15,074 bases of DNA, taken from an uncultured Rubellimicrobium sp. (GTDB lineage: Bacteria > Pseudomonadota > Alphaproteobacteria > Rhodobacterales > Rhodobacteraceae). The notes beneath the pieces are model-generated. The model ran no database searches. It had not been told where the DNA came from and saw nothing but the letters and a program-made list of their open reading frames with translations. A program made the position numbers and the translations under genes. Shown here one piece after another: positions 7,238 through 14,740 of the stretch. Position 1 is the first letter of the stretch; every line of letters begins with the position of its first letter. Where the stretch lies: NCBI GenBank assembly GCA_902805995.1, contig CADCUU010000216.1:1-15074 (forward strand). Direction: 5' to 3'.

Positions 7238-8935
7238 TCAGGAGGCGAGGTCGGCGGGCGTCACTGCCATGACCGAGGCCGCCCCGTCCCGCGCCTGTGC
7301 AAGGAGCGAGACATGCTCGGGCAGCAGGCGGCGAAGGTAGAAGGCCGCGAGCCGTTGCCGCGCCTCATCCCCCGCGAGGGCCGCCTGAAGATGCGCCCGT
7401 CCGCCCAGGACCCGGGCAAAGGCGCGCAGATACGGCACGGCCCCCGCGCCGCGATCCTCCGCGTGGGAGAGGAGCCAGTCCGTCGTCTCGCGCAGCGTCT
7501 CGGCGGACTGCCAGAGGAGTTCCGCCAACTGGGGAGCGGCCGTGCGGGCTCCCTGCGCCACGCGCTCCACCTCGTCCAGAAGGCGATAGGCGGCCTCACC
7601 CCCGTCCATGAGCTTGCGGCCCACGAGGTCGAGCGCCTGGATGCCGTTGGTCCCCTCGTAGATTTGCGTCACGCGTACGTCGCGGGCGAACTGGGCGGCG
7701 CCCGTTTCCTCCACGAACCCCATGCCGCCATGGACCTGGATCCCAAGCTGGGCCACGTCATGCCCCGTGTCGGTGCCAAAGGCCTTGGAAATGGGCGTGA
7801 GGAACGCCGCGCGGGCCGCCCACTGGGCCTCCCCCGTCGCCGACGCCATGTCGAGCGCCACCGCGCAGTCGAGGGCGATGGCCCGGGCGGCGAAGAGGTC
7901 GGCCTTCATCGTGGCCAGCATCCGGCGCACATCGGCGTGCTCAACGATGGCGCCGCTGCCCTCGGCCCGGCCCTGGCGGCGCGTGGTGGCCCAGTCGAGC
8001 GCCTGCTGGAACGCGGCCTCGGCCACGCCGATCCCCTGAACGCCGACGCCCAGCCGCGCATTGTTCATCATGGTGAACATCGCGGACATGCCCCCATGCG
8101 GTGGCCCCACGAGCCAGCCCGTGGCGCCCTCGTAGGCCATGACCGCCGTGGGTGAGCCATGCAGGCCCATCTTGTGCTCCAGCTTGAGCACCCGCAACGC
8201 GTTGCGTTCGCCCGGGTGCCCATCGCCGTCGGGAAGGTTCCGGGGCACCATGAAGAGGGAGATGCCTCGCGTCCCCGGCGCCCCGTCGGGCAGCCGGGCG
8301 AGAACCATGTGGCAGACATTGGGGAGGAAGTCCGCGTCCCCCCAAGAAATATAGATCTTCTCCCCCGTGATCCGATAGGTGCCGTCGCCCTGCGGTTCGG
8401 CCCGCGCCCGCAGCGCCCCCAAATCCGACCCCGCCTGCGGCTCGGTCAGGTTCATCGTGCCGGACCATTCCCCGGACACAAGGCGCGGCAGGAAGACGCG
8501 CTTCAACTCCGGCGAGCCATGGCGCTCCAGAGCCTCGACCTGCCCTTGCGATAGGAGCGGGTTGAGCTGAAGCGCGAGGCAGGCGCCCGACATCATGTCG
8601 TTAACGGCGGTGGCCACCGTCAGCGGCAGGCCCGCGCCACCCCAGTCCGTCGGAGCCGACAGCCCCACCCAGCCGCCCTCGGCAATGGCGCGGTAGCCCT
8701 CGGCAAAGCCCGGCGAGGTGCGGACCACCCCGTTTTCCAGCCGCGCGGGATGCAGGTCGCCCGACCGGTTGAGCGGCGCCATGACCTCGTCGCAGAGGCG
8801 CGCGGCCTCGGACAGGACGGCGTCCAAGGTATCCGATGTGGCGTCGGCGAAGCGTTCGGTGGCGGCGACCTGGGCATAGCCTGCGACGTGGTGGAGGTGG
8901 AAGCGCAGTTCGGCAAGCGGCGAGCGATAGGGCAT
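7238..8935 (-). CDS. Acyl-CoA dehydrogenase with C-terminal extension, DmdC-like
   Basis: This 565-residue FAD enzyme should oxidise an acyl-CoA to the 2-enoyl-CoA and pass electrons to ETF. The segments occur in order: amino-terminal helical domain; middle domain with MNLTEPQAGSDLGALRARAE (161-180) and YRITGEKIYIS; LKLEHKMGLHGSPTAVMAYE (250-269); C-terminal domain with GIQVHGGMGFVEE (398-410); and RVTQIYEGTNGIQALDLVGR (421-440), where E427 is the expected catalytic base. About 125 extra residues follow, the acyl-CoA dehydrogenase C-terminal domain found in long members. Length and motifs resemble the DmdC (3-methylmercaptopropionyl-CoA dehydrogenase) and related group, but the substrate cannot be fixed from sequence, since several paralogues are usual in roseobacters. 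The ATG at 8935 has GGGAGAG 3 bases upstream. It is divergent from the Sua5-type gene and stands alone. Confidence 0.94.
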   Translation of the reverse strand: MPYRSPLAELRFHLHHVAGYAQVAATERFADATSDTLDAVLSEAARLCDEVMAPLNRSGDLHPARLENGVVRTSPGFAEGYRAIAEGGWVGLSAPTDWGGAGLPLTVATAVNDMMSGACLALQLNPLLSQGQVEALERHGSPELKRVFLPRLVSGEWSGTMNLTEPQAGSDLGALRARAEPQGDGTYRITGEKIYISWGDADFLPNVCHMVLARLPDGAPGTRGISLFMVPRNLPDGDGHPGERNALRVLKLEHKMGLHGSPTAVMAYEGATGWLVGPPHGGMSAMFTMMNNARLGVGVQGIGVAEAAFQQALDWATTRRQGRAEGSGAIVEHADVRRMLATMKADLFAARAIALDCAVALDMASATGEAQWAARAAFLTPISKAFGTDTGHDVAQLGIQVHGGMGFVEETGAAQFARDVRVTQIYEGTNGIQALDLVGRKLMDGGEAAYRLLDEVERVAQGARTAAPQLAELLWQSAETLRETTDWLLSHAEDRGAGAVPYLRAFARVLGGRAHLQAALAGDEARQRLAAFYLRRLLPEHVSLLAQARDGAASVMAVTPADLAS

Positions 8936-8965
8936 GGGCTCTCCCGGAGGCGGCGGCGAGGCGGG

Positions 8966-8992
8966 CTAGGCAAGGCGCGCCCCCGAGCCTAG
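8966..8992. promoter_or_regulatory. Inverted repeat in the divergent space before the acyl-CoA dehydrogenase and Sua5-type genes
   Basis: CTAGGC at 8966-8971 and GCCTAG at 8987-8992 form a perfect 6-bp inverted repeat with a 15-base spacer, near the middle of the 94-bp space between two divergent genes. CTAG is rare in most bacterial DNA, which makes the pair slightly more notable. An operator is possible, but no bound regulator is indicated. Confidence 0.3.
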
Positions 8993-9029
8993 AGGGGCGG
9001 GAGGAGTGCTCAAACCGGAACGCCACGTC

Positions 9030-9992
9030 ATGAATCCCGCCCCCGAGCCCCGCGCGACGCTGCGTCTTTCCCCGGATCGGGTGGAGGACGCCGCAGCCCT
9101 CCTGCGCGCGGGCGACCTCGTCGCCTTCCCGACCGAAACCGTCTACGGCCTCGGCGCCGATGCCGGAAACGGGCAGGCAGTCGCGGGCATCTACGCCGCC
9201 AAGGGACGGCCGAGCTTCAACCCGCTGATCGTCCATGTGCCGGGCGTCGAGGAGGTGGAGCGGCTGGCCGTGGCGTCCGCGCGGGCGCGGGACCTCATGG
9301 CCGCGTTCTGGCCGGGGCCCCTCACGCTGGTGCTGCCCCTGCGCGACGGGGCCGGACTGTCCCCGCTAGTGACCGCAGGCCTCCCCACGGTGGCCTTGCG
9401 GGCCCCGGCGCATCCGCTGGCCGGGACGCTCCTGCAAGAGGTCGGGCGACCACTCGCCGCGCCTTCGGCCAACCCTTCGGGGCGGGTGTCGCCTACGACG
9501 GCGGATCACGTGCTGGGCGGCCTCTCGGGCCGGATCGCGGCGGTGCTGGACGGCGGCTCCTGCCCGGTGGGACTCGAATCTACCATCCTAGGGTTCGGGG
9601 ACGGCGGGCCACGCCTTCTGCGCGCTGGGGGGCTGCCCACGGAAGCGCTGGAGACCGCACTGGGCGAGCGGCTGATCCTCGACACCGATCCCGCGCGGGT
9701 TGCGGCCCCGGGGCAGATGGCGTCGCATTACGCGCCCCGAGGGGTGGTTCGGCTCAACGCCCTCCTGCCCAAGCCCGGCGAGGTGATGCTGGGCTTCGGT
9801 CCGGTCCCGGGGGAGATCACGCTGTCCCCCTCCGGCGACCTTCAGGAGGCGGCGGCGAACCTCTTCGGCGCGCTCCACCAGCTCGACGCCATGGGGGCGC
9901 AGCGCATTGCGGTGGCGCCGATCCCCGAGACGGGCCTAGGACGCGCGATCAACGACCGCCTGCGCCGCGCCGCCGCCCCACGCAGGGACTGA
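9030..9992 (+). CDS. tsaC: L-threonylcarbamoyladenylate synthase, two-domain Sua5 type
   Basis: The enzyme makes threonylcarbamoyl-AMP from threonine, bicarbonate and ATP, the first step of the t6A37 modification of tRNAs that read ANN codons. The 320-residue length is that of the Sua5 type, with an extra C-terminal domain, rather than the shorter single-domain TsaC. The catalytic domain shows PTETVYGLG (34-42), KGRPSFNPLIVHV (58-70), FWPGPLTLVLP (93-103), APSANPSGRVSPT (144-156) and GLESTI (181-186). The linker APGQMASHYAPR (226-237) leads into the Sua5 domain, with A where S is more usual. I prefer ATG 9030. A GTG at 9006 in the same frame is directly preceded by GGAGGA with no spacing, while ATG 9030 has that sequence 24 bases upstream, so neither start is ideal. 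It is divergent from the acyl-CoA dehydrogenase gene. Confidence 0.95.
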   Translation: MNPAPEPRATLRLSPDRVEDAAALLRAGDLVAFPTETVYGLGADAGNGQAVAGIYAAKGRPSFNPLIVHVPGVEEVERLAVASARARDLMAAFWPGPLTLVLPLRDGAGLSPLVTAGLPTVALRAPAHPLAGTLLQEVGRPLAAPSANPSGRVSPTTADHVLGGLSGRIAAVLDGGSCPVGLESTILGFGDGGPRLLRAGGLPTEALETALGERLILDTDPARVAAPGQMASHYAPRGVVRLNALLPKPGEVMLGFGPVPGEITLSPSGDLQEAAANLFGALHQLDAMGAQRIAVAPIPETGLGRAINDRLRRAAAPRRD

Positions 9993-10015
9993 CGCCGCGC
10001 TGCCGCATGAGGGGC

Positions 10016-10045
10016 TTGCCCGGCCGGGGGGTGATTCGGCATAAT
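10016..10045 (+). promoter_or_regulatory. Candidate promoter of the PPOX-family gene
   Basis: TTGCCC at 10016-10021 and CATAAT at 10040-10045 are separated by 18 bases. Transcription would start near 10052, leaving a leader of about 20 bases that includes the ribosome-binding site GGAGAG. The -10 box is one of the few AT-rich spots in the 78-bp space after the Sua5-type gene. Confidence 0.4.
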
Positions 10046-10070
10046 TGCGCGCCGGAAGATGGAGAGTGCC

Positions 10071-10547
10071 ATGAAGCTCACCGATCCGATTCTCGATGAT
10101 CTGGGACGCGCCGGGATCTGCTGGTTCGCAAGCACGGATGCACGGGGTCGTCCCCATATGGCCGCGAGGGAAGCCTGGGCGCCCCTGAGCGACGAAGCCG
10201 TGGTGCTGGCCGACACGCTGTCCCCGGCCACCGCACGGAACCTGCGCATCAATCCCTGGGCCGTGGCGGGCTTTCTCGACGCCGCTGGCGGGACGGGCTG
10301 GCGGATTGAGGGGCCAGCGCGCTTTCTCGCCCCCGGGGATGCGGGCTTCGCCCAAGCGGCGCTGCGTCTCGCCGAGGCGGGCGCGACCCGGCCCAAGCGC
10401 ATCCTCCACCTGACGCCTGTGCGGGTAGAGCGCATCAGCTCGCCCGATACGCCGATCCTCCCCGACCGTGCGGCAAAGGGCCTCGCGCTCATCCGCGCGG
10501 CGGCGGCACGGGCGGACCGCATCGGACCTCTCGGCCCTTCGGAGTAG
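10071..10547 (+). CDS. Pyridoxamine 5'-phosphate oxidase-family flavin-binding protein
   Basis: The 158-residue protein has the split-barrel PPOX-like fold pattern. It runs from an amino-terminal helix (DPILDDLGRAGICWFASTDA), through strand pairs ICWFASTDARGRPHMAAREA and AVVLADTLSPATARNLRINP, to the strand region VAGFLDAAGGTGWRIEGPAR and the late block ILHLTPVRVERISSP. Members bind FMN, F420 or haem and range from oxidases to uncharacterised proteins. This short form is not the PdxH enzyme itself, and its cofactor and substrate cannot be read from sequence. I chose ATG 10071 because GGAGAG lies 5 bases upstream. The ATG at 10059 has its purine tract immediately adjacent. The gene has its own likely promoter and ends 3 bp from the convergent coiled-coil gene. 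Confidence 0.85.
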   Translation: MKLTDPILDDLGRAGICWFASTDARGRPHMAAREAWAPLSDEAVVLADTLSPATARNLRINPWAVAGFLDAAGGTGWRIEGPARFLAPGDAGFAQAALRLAEAGATRPKRILHLTPVRVERISSPDTPILPDRAAKGLALIRAAAARADRIGPLGPSE

Positions 10548-10550
10548 CGC

Positions 10551-10877
10551 CTAGCGCCGGTGGTTGCGCTCGATCCAGTTGCGCAGGCCCTCGGCCTCGG
10601 CCCGCGCATCGCGCAGGCCGTCCATGGCGGCCCGCAGCTCCGCATCTCTTTGGGCAGCCCGGTTTTCCAACTCGGCCTCGCGGGTGCCGAGATAGGCCAG
10701 CGCCTGATCGCGCGTTTCCTCCGCCTCGTGGAGAGCCTGCGCCATGCGGTCGAGCTCTCCGATCTCGGCCCGCGTCACACGGGTGAAGCGGTTGACGAGC
10801 CAGCCCGCGAACCAGCCCAGGGCAAAGGTCGCGAACAGGATGACCGCGGTCGCGACGATGAGCTCTGTCCGGTTCAT
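10551..10877 (-). CDS. Small membrane-anchored coiled-coil protein, unrecognised
   Basis: The 108-residue product has one amino-terminal transmembrane helix (about residues 6-30, LIVATAVILFATFALGWFAG onward). A basic stretch NRFTRVTR follows, then a charged coiled coil to the end (ELDRMAQALHEAEETRDQAL, AYLGTREAELENRAAQRDAE, LRAAMDGLRDARAEAEGLRN). The basic residues after the helix suggest the coiled coil is cytoplasmic. ATG 10877 fits because the helix begins at once. The frame stays open upstream into the OmpA-protein region, but that part has no coding character. It follows the BON-like/OmpA gene by 31 bp in the same direction, so the two are probably one transcript. No family name can be given. 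Confidence 0.8.
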   Translation of the reverse strand: MNRTELIVATAVILFATFALGWFAGWLVNRFTRVTRAEIGELDRMAQALHEAEETRDQALAYLGTREAELENRAAQRDAELRAAMDGLRDARAEAEGLRNWIERNHRR

Positions 10878-10908
10878 GGCCCCTGTCCTTGCTAAACGGC
10901 CCCGCGCC

Positions 10909-13653
10909 CTACCGGGCCGCGGGCTCCGCCTCCGGCGCGTCCCCGGCACCGACCCCAAGGAGCGGCAGCGTGGCGGCCGGGTCGCCGGCCCCAGCCTCTG
11001 CGGCAGGTTCCTCGGACGTCGCGGCACCGGGCGCAAGCCCTTCCGCGCCCGCTCCGCTCGCCGAACCGGTCGAAGCGGGTCGGGCAGGAGCATTCCCCTC
11101 CCGTGCGATACCCTCGTCCGATGCCTCGGGAGCAGCCTGGGTATCCTCTCCAGCCCGATCCTCACCTTCAGGGGCCGCGGGCACATGCTCCGGGGCCGTC
11201 CCATCGGGCTGGCCGATCTGCTCCAGGGCCTCCTCGGGATCGATCCGCGAAGCTTCGTCCAGGGCGCGATCCTCAACGTCCTGCGGGCGAGATGGCGGCG
11301 TATCCGGTTGCTCCAGAAGGGGGCCGACCAGGGCCGTCGGCCCGGCGGAGTCGACCGCCTCGGCCCCGGTCGCCGGCCCCTCGCCGAGCTCCTCCCCCTC
11401 GGAGGGCTCCGCCGCGACCAGACCGGGTGCGACCGGAGGCCCCTCGGCCACGGCGGGCATGGGTCCCTGCAAGGGGCGGCGAGGCTCTGCCCTTGGGGTG
11501 GCAGAGGCCGTCCCCACAGGCTCGTCCGCGTCGGAGCTGACCGTGGCTGCCCCGGTCAAGCGGTCAACGGTCGGTGCAGGGCCCTCTTCACCATCCTCGT
11601 CCGTCGCACCGGGCTGCTCCTCGGCCGACGTATCCGCAGCCTGTTCGTTCTCGACTGCGGCCTCCTCGCCTTCAGGGCTCTCCTCCAGGGCGGCCCGATC
11701 TTCGACCTCCTCGGGGCGCAGGGGGGGCGCATTGGGCTGCTCCATAATCGGCTCGGAAGGAACAGGCCTCTCCCTGGCATCCGCTGCACCGCCTGCCGGA
11801 TCCTCGGATGCCCCAACAGCCGGCGCGGGCCCGGAGGACATAGCGCCCAAAAGGGTGAACTCAATCCGGCGATTGGCCTCGCGGCCCGTCTCGGTCTCGT
11901 TGGAGGCGATGGGGCTCGCCTCGCCATACCCATGCGCCTCGAAGCCCAGAACCGGCACCCGCTCCGCCCGCAAGGCGGACAGCACCGCCTCGGCGCGCTC
12001 CTGGCTCAGGCGGAGGTTCGACTCTTCACGGCCCTGCGAGTCGGTATAGCCCGCGATCCGCAGCCGGAGGTCGGAGCAGCTCCTGAGGATCTCGGCGATG
12101 GCCTCGATGACGGGCTCGCCGTCCGAGGAGATGGTGGCGCTGCCTGGATCGAAGGTGATCTTGGCGGCCGCAGTGATCGAGGAAATCTTGGCCAAGCATT
12201 CCTCGGGCGAGGGCAGGGTCGCCAGCGGGTCCAGCGCCTCGTCATAGGTGACGGAGATGCGGAGCGCGGCGTCGGGCCCCAGCGTCTCGATGGCGCGGGC
12301 GGCGATCTCGTCGCGGGCGGCGCGGTGGCCGGTGCGGCCCGACACGGTGAGGAGGTCGGGCGTGACTGTAACGGTGCCGTCATGCAGGCGCGACAGCGCC
12401 TCGACCCCCGTAAGCACGCGCATGGTCCAGTCGGGGGGCAGCCCCTGCGCGCCCGGACGCACAGCCAGCGCCACGTCGCCCGCACCAAAGCGCGCCTGGG
12501 CAAAGGCGCGGGCCAGCTCGCCCATGCGCCGGTCCTCGATCCGCCCGCCCAGCCGCACGGCCCCTTCCCCGGACAGGGAGGCCGTGAATTCGGGCGGACC
12601 CTGAGGCGTCTCGGCGGCCACGGGCACCGGGCGCTGGGCATCGAGAGCAAAGACTGCAGGCAGCGCCCCGTCCAGTTCCGCCGCGATGCGATCGAACTCG
12701 CGGGCCTCGCTCGTGGGCAGCGCCACAAGGGACACATCCGCGTCCGAGAAGGTGAGAGTGCCCCCGCCCAGGTCGTGCAGCGCGGCCAGCCCTTGCGCCA
12801 CGGCCCGGCCCCAGTCGGGCGACGGCGAGCCCAGGCCAAGGCGGCAATCCAGCTGGCCCTCGGCTCCGGCGGCGACGGCGGCGGACCGGATCGCATCCAG
12901 CGCGTCTTCGGAATCGGCCGAGCAGGCGTCGAAGGACAGCCGCCCGTCCTCCAGGGTCGCGCGCACCGTGAACGGGGTGATCACCGGCCGGGGCGCGGAG
13001 ACGGATAACGCCAGCCGCACGCCCTCCGGAACCCGCCGCGTGAGTTCCGTCTCCAGCCGCCGCTGCTCCTCGGGCGAATCGGATATGGCGTCGATATAGA
13101 CCTCTCCCGCCGCGACCGAGATCTTGGCCCGGGGCAGAAGCTCCAGCGCGTCGAGCGCGTAGTCGAGCGCGGGCTCCCACCCCTCCGGCACCGGATAGTC
13201 GGCGGTCTGGAGGAGATCCGCGATCTCCTGCCCCGGCGCGGCCTCGGCGAAGTCGTCCGTCAGGTCCTCGCGCGCGGTGGCGGCGGGGACGAGGCCGATG
13301 AGCGACACGCCCGCGTCGTTGCGCAGGATCTCGATGGCGAAATCCGGGGGCGCCATCGCCTCCGCCTCGGCCACGCGCAGGTTGTCGATGACCCGCGCCC
13401 CGTCCACCACGCCTGCGGCGGCCGAGATCGCCTCGAACCGCGCGACCTCGGACGGGGCCTCGCCTTCCAGGACGACCTGCAATCCGTCCCCCAGGACCGA
13501 GGCCCAATCGTAGCCCTCGGCTCGAAGTTCGGTCGCGACCGCCTCGACCGACCGCTCCTCCAGGGTGCGGACGATGGTCTGGGCGGCGACGGCGGACAGC
13601 CCCCCCGCGACAAGGAAGGCCGCGCCAGCGAGCAGGGAAGGATGCGAGGGCAT
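10909..13653 (-). CDS. BON-like-repeat and OmpA-domain envelope protein with long acidic tail
   Basis: This 914-residue protein has an amino-terminal signal or anchor helix (6-24, LLAGAAFLVAGGLSAVAA). Residues about 34-475 consist of alternating modules resembling BON domains: one half-module first, then three two-part units whose tryptophans lie at W159, W281 and W409 (spacing 122 and 128). An OmpA/MotB-type peptidoglycan-binding domain covers about 490-602: ITFDPGSATI (499-508), IAGYTDSQGREESNLRLSQE (533-552), RAEAVLSAL and GREANRRIEFTLL (590-602). About 310 residues of acidic, Pro/Ala/Glu-rich low-complexity sequence follow, including a repeated block. OmpA domains usually sit at the carboxyl end, so this tail is unusual. 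The role is presumably structural, tying envelope components to peptidoglycan. No good ribosome-binding site precedes ATG 13653. The coiled-coil gene follows 31 bp downstream. Confidence 0.9.
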   Translation of the reverse strand: MPSHPSLLAGAAFLVAGGLSAVAAQTIVRTLEERSVEAVATELRAEGYDWASVLGDGLQVVLEGEAPSEVARFEAISAAAGVVDGARVIDNLRVAEAEAMAPPDFAIEILRNDAGVSLIGLVPAATAREDLTDDFAEAAPGQEIADLLQTADYPVPEGWEPALDYALDALELLPRAKISVAAGEVYIDAISDSPEEQRRLETELTRRVPEGVRLALSVSAPRPVITPFTVRATLEDGRLSFDACSADSEDALDAIRSAAVAAGAEGQLDCRLGLGSPSPDWGRAVAQGLAALHDLGGGTLTFSDADVSLVALPTSEAREFDRIAAELDGALPAVFALDAQRPVPVAAETPQGPPEFTASLSGEGAVRLGGRIEDRRMGELARAFAQARFGAGDVALAVRPGAQGLPPDWTMRVLTGVEALSRLHDGTVTVTPDLLTVSGRTGHRAARDEIAARAIETLGPDAALRISVTYDEALDPLATLPSPEECLAKISSITAAAKITFDPGSATISSDGEPVIEAIAEILRSCSDLRLRIAGYTDSQGREESNLRLSQERAEAVLSALRAERVPVLGFEAHGYGEASPIASNETETGREANRRIEFTLLGAMSSGPAPAVGASEDPAGGAADARERPVPSEPIMEQPNAPPLRPEEVEDRAALEESPEGEEAAVENEQAADTSAEEQPGATDEDGEEGPAPTVDRLTGAATVSSDADEPVGTASATPRAEPRRPLQGPMPAVAEGPPVAPGLVAAEPSEGEELGEGPATGAEAVDSAGPTALVGPLLEQPDTPPSRPQDVEDRALDEASRIDPEEALEQIGQPDGTAPEHVPAAPEGEDRAGEDTQAAPEASDEGIAREGNAPARPASTGSASGAGAEGLAPGAATSEEPAAEAGAGDPAATLPLLGVGAGDAPEAEPAAR
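11251..11751 (-). repeat. Degenerate duplicated block in the OmpA-protein tail
   Basis: Two blocks in the tail are clearly related. One encodes PIMEQPNAPPLRPEEVEDRA (residues 635-654, DNA about 11680-11751). The other encodes PLLEQPDTPPSRPQDVEDRA (778-797, about 11251-11322). They lie 143 residues apart. The shared core EQP-x(2)-PP-x-RP-x(2)-VEDRA points to an internal duplication. The DNA is also similar but diverged. Low-complexity sequence lies between. Confidence 0.65.
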
Positions 13654-13659
13654 GAGGCG

Positions 13660-13688
13660 ATTTATCGGCGACCGTTGCGGATGTGCAA
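13660..13688 (-). promoter_or_regulatory. Candidate promoter just upstream of the OmpA-protein gene
   Basis: On the minus strand, TTGCAC (13688-13683) and ATAAAT (13665-13660) are 17 bases apart. The -10 box ends only 6 bases before the ATG at 13653, so transcription would begin at or next to the A of the start codon. This matches the absence of a Shine-Dalgarno sequence and suggests a leaderless message, unless a downstream start is used. The boxes match the sigma-70 consensus only moderately. Confidence 0.35.
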
Positions 13689-13760
13689 CCCGCGCTGTCT
13701 AAGGCCGGCGCGCGGGCGCGGCAATCGGCTGGGCTGTCCTCTGGCGGAAAGTTGCGCCCG

Positions 13761-14726
13761 TCAGGCGAGGGCGGCCAACGCGAGGAAGAGGGTGGCGAGG
13801 AGCCCCGCATCGCGGTTCGACCGGAACAGCCGCAGGAGGCCGGGCCCGTCCTCCGGATTGAAGCGCGCAAGTTGCCCGGTGAGGTGCCAGCCCATGGCCC
13901 AGGGCGCGCCGAGCGCAAGTGCGAGAGCCAGGGGCGAGCCGCGGACCCCCGCAAGGATCGCGGCGAACCCGATCAGTGCGACCGTGGCCACCAGAAAGCG
14001 ACGCAGCCAGCGCGGCGTGCTGTCGCCGAACAGGCGGGCGGTGGACTTCACGCCGATCATCGCGTCGTCGTCGGCGTCCTGATGGGCGTAGATCGTGTCG
14101 TAGAACAGCGTCCAGGCCACGCCGCCGAGCCAGAGCGCGACGGCCGGCGCCTCCACCGCGCCCGCATGCGCCGCATAGGCCAGCAGGGCGCCCCAGTTGA
14201 AGGCGAGGCCCAGCACCGCCTGGGGCCACCACGTCACCCGCTTGGCGAAGGGGTAGAGCGCCACGGGCACGAGGCTCAGGAACCCGAGCCAGACCGCCAC
14301 CCAGGGCAGCGTCAGAAGGATCAGGAGGGACACGCCCGCCTGCGCCGCCATCCAGACCAGCGCCCCACGGACCGAGACCTGCCCCGACGGGAGGGGCCGC
14401 GCGCGCGTCCGCTCCACCTGCGCGTCGATGCGGCGGTCCGCGATGTCGTTCCAGGTGCAGCCCGCCCCACGCATGAGCACCGAGCCCAAGCCGCAGGCCA
14501 GCGCGATCCAGAGGTCATGAAGCGAAGGCGCGCGTCCCGTCGCCACCAGCGCGAGCGCGAGCCCCCACCAGCAGGGCAGCAGCAAAAGCCACGTCCCGAT
14601 GGGCCGGTCCGCCCGGGACAGCCGCAGATAGGGCCGCCAGGCGGCGGGCGCGTAGCGGTCCACCCAGTTCGATGGCGCTGCGTCCGGGACCGATCCGGCC
14701 TCTGGCGTCTCAAGCGTCCCGCTCAT
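13761..14726 (-). CDS. ubiA: 4-hydroxybenzoate polyprenyltransferase
   Basis: UbiA joins the polyprenyl side chain to 4-hydroxybenzoate, the first membrane step of ubiquinone synthesis. From ATG 14726 the protein has 321 residues. The first aspartate-rich motif NDIADRRID is at 93-101 (with GAGCTW before it), followed by RTRARPLPSG (106-115). The second, DTIYAHQDADDD, is at 210-221. Both bind magnesium-diphosphate. About eight or nine hydrophobic helices follow the family plan, with NWVDRYAPAAWRPYLRLSRA at the amino end. I prefer ATG 14726, with GGAG 3 bases upstream. ATG 14747 has GGAGG at 9-10 bases, but would overlap the start of divergent rsmE by 7 bases. It stands upstream of the OmpA gene by 107 bp, without ubiC nearby. 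Confidence 0.95.
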   Translation of the reverse strand: MSGTLETPEAGSVPDAAPSNWVDRYAPAAWRPYLRLSRADRPIGTWLLLLPCWWGLALALVATGRAPSLHDLWIALACGLGSVLMRGAGCTWNDIADRRIDAQVERTRARPLPSGQVSVRGALVWMAAQAGVSLLILLTLPWVAVWLGFLSLVPVALYPFAKRVTWWPQAVLGLAFNWGALLAYAAHAGAVEAPAVALWLGGVAWTLFYDTIYAHQDADDDAMIGVKSTARLFGDSTPRWLRRFLVATVALIGFAAILAGVRGSPLALALALGAPWAMGWHLTGQLARFNPEDGPGLLRLFRSNRDAGLLATLFLALAALA

Positions 14727-14740
14727 AAGCTCCGGGTCCC

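Noticed and set aside
10744..13008. 754-codon plus-strand open frame opposite the OmpA-protein gene
   Set aside because: The opposite strand has a signal peptide, repeated modules and the OmpA motif. This frame shows only Arg/Gly-rich low-complexity sequence.
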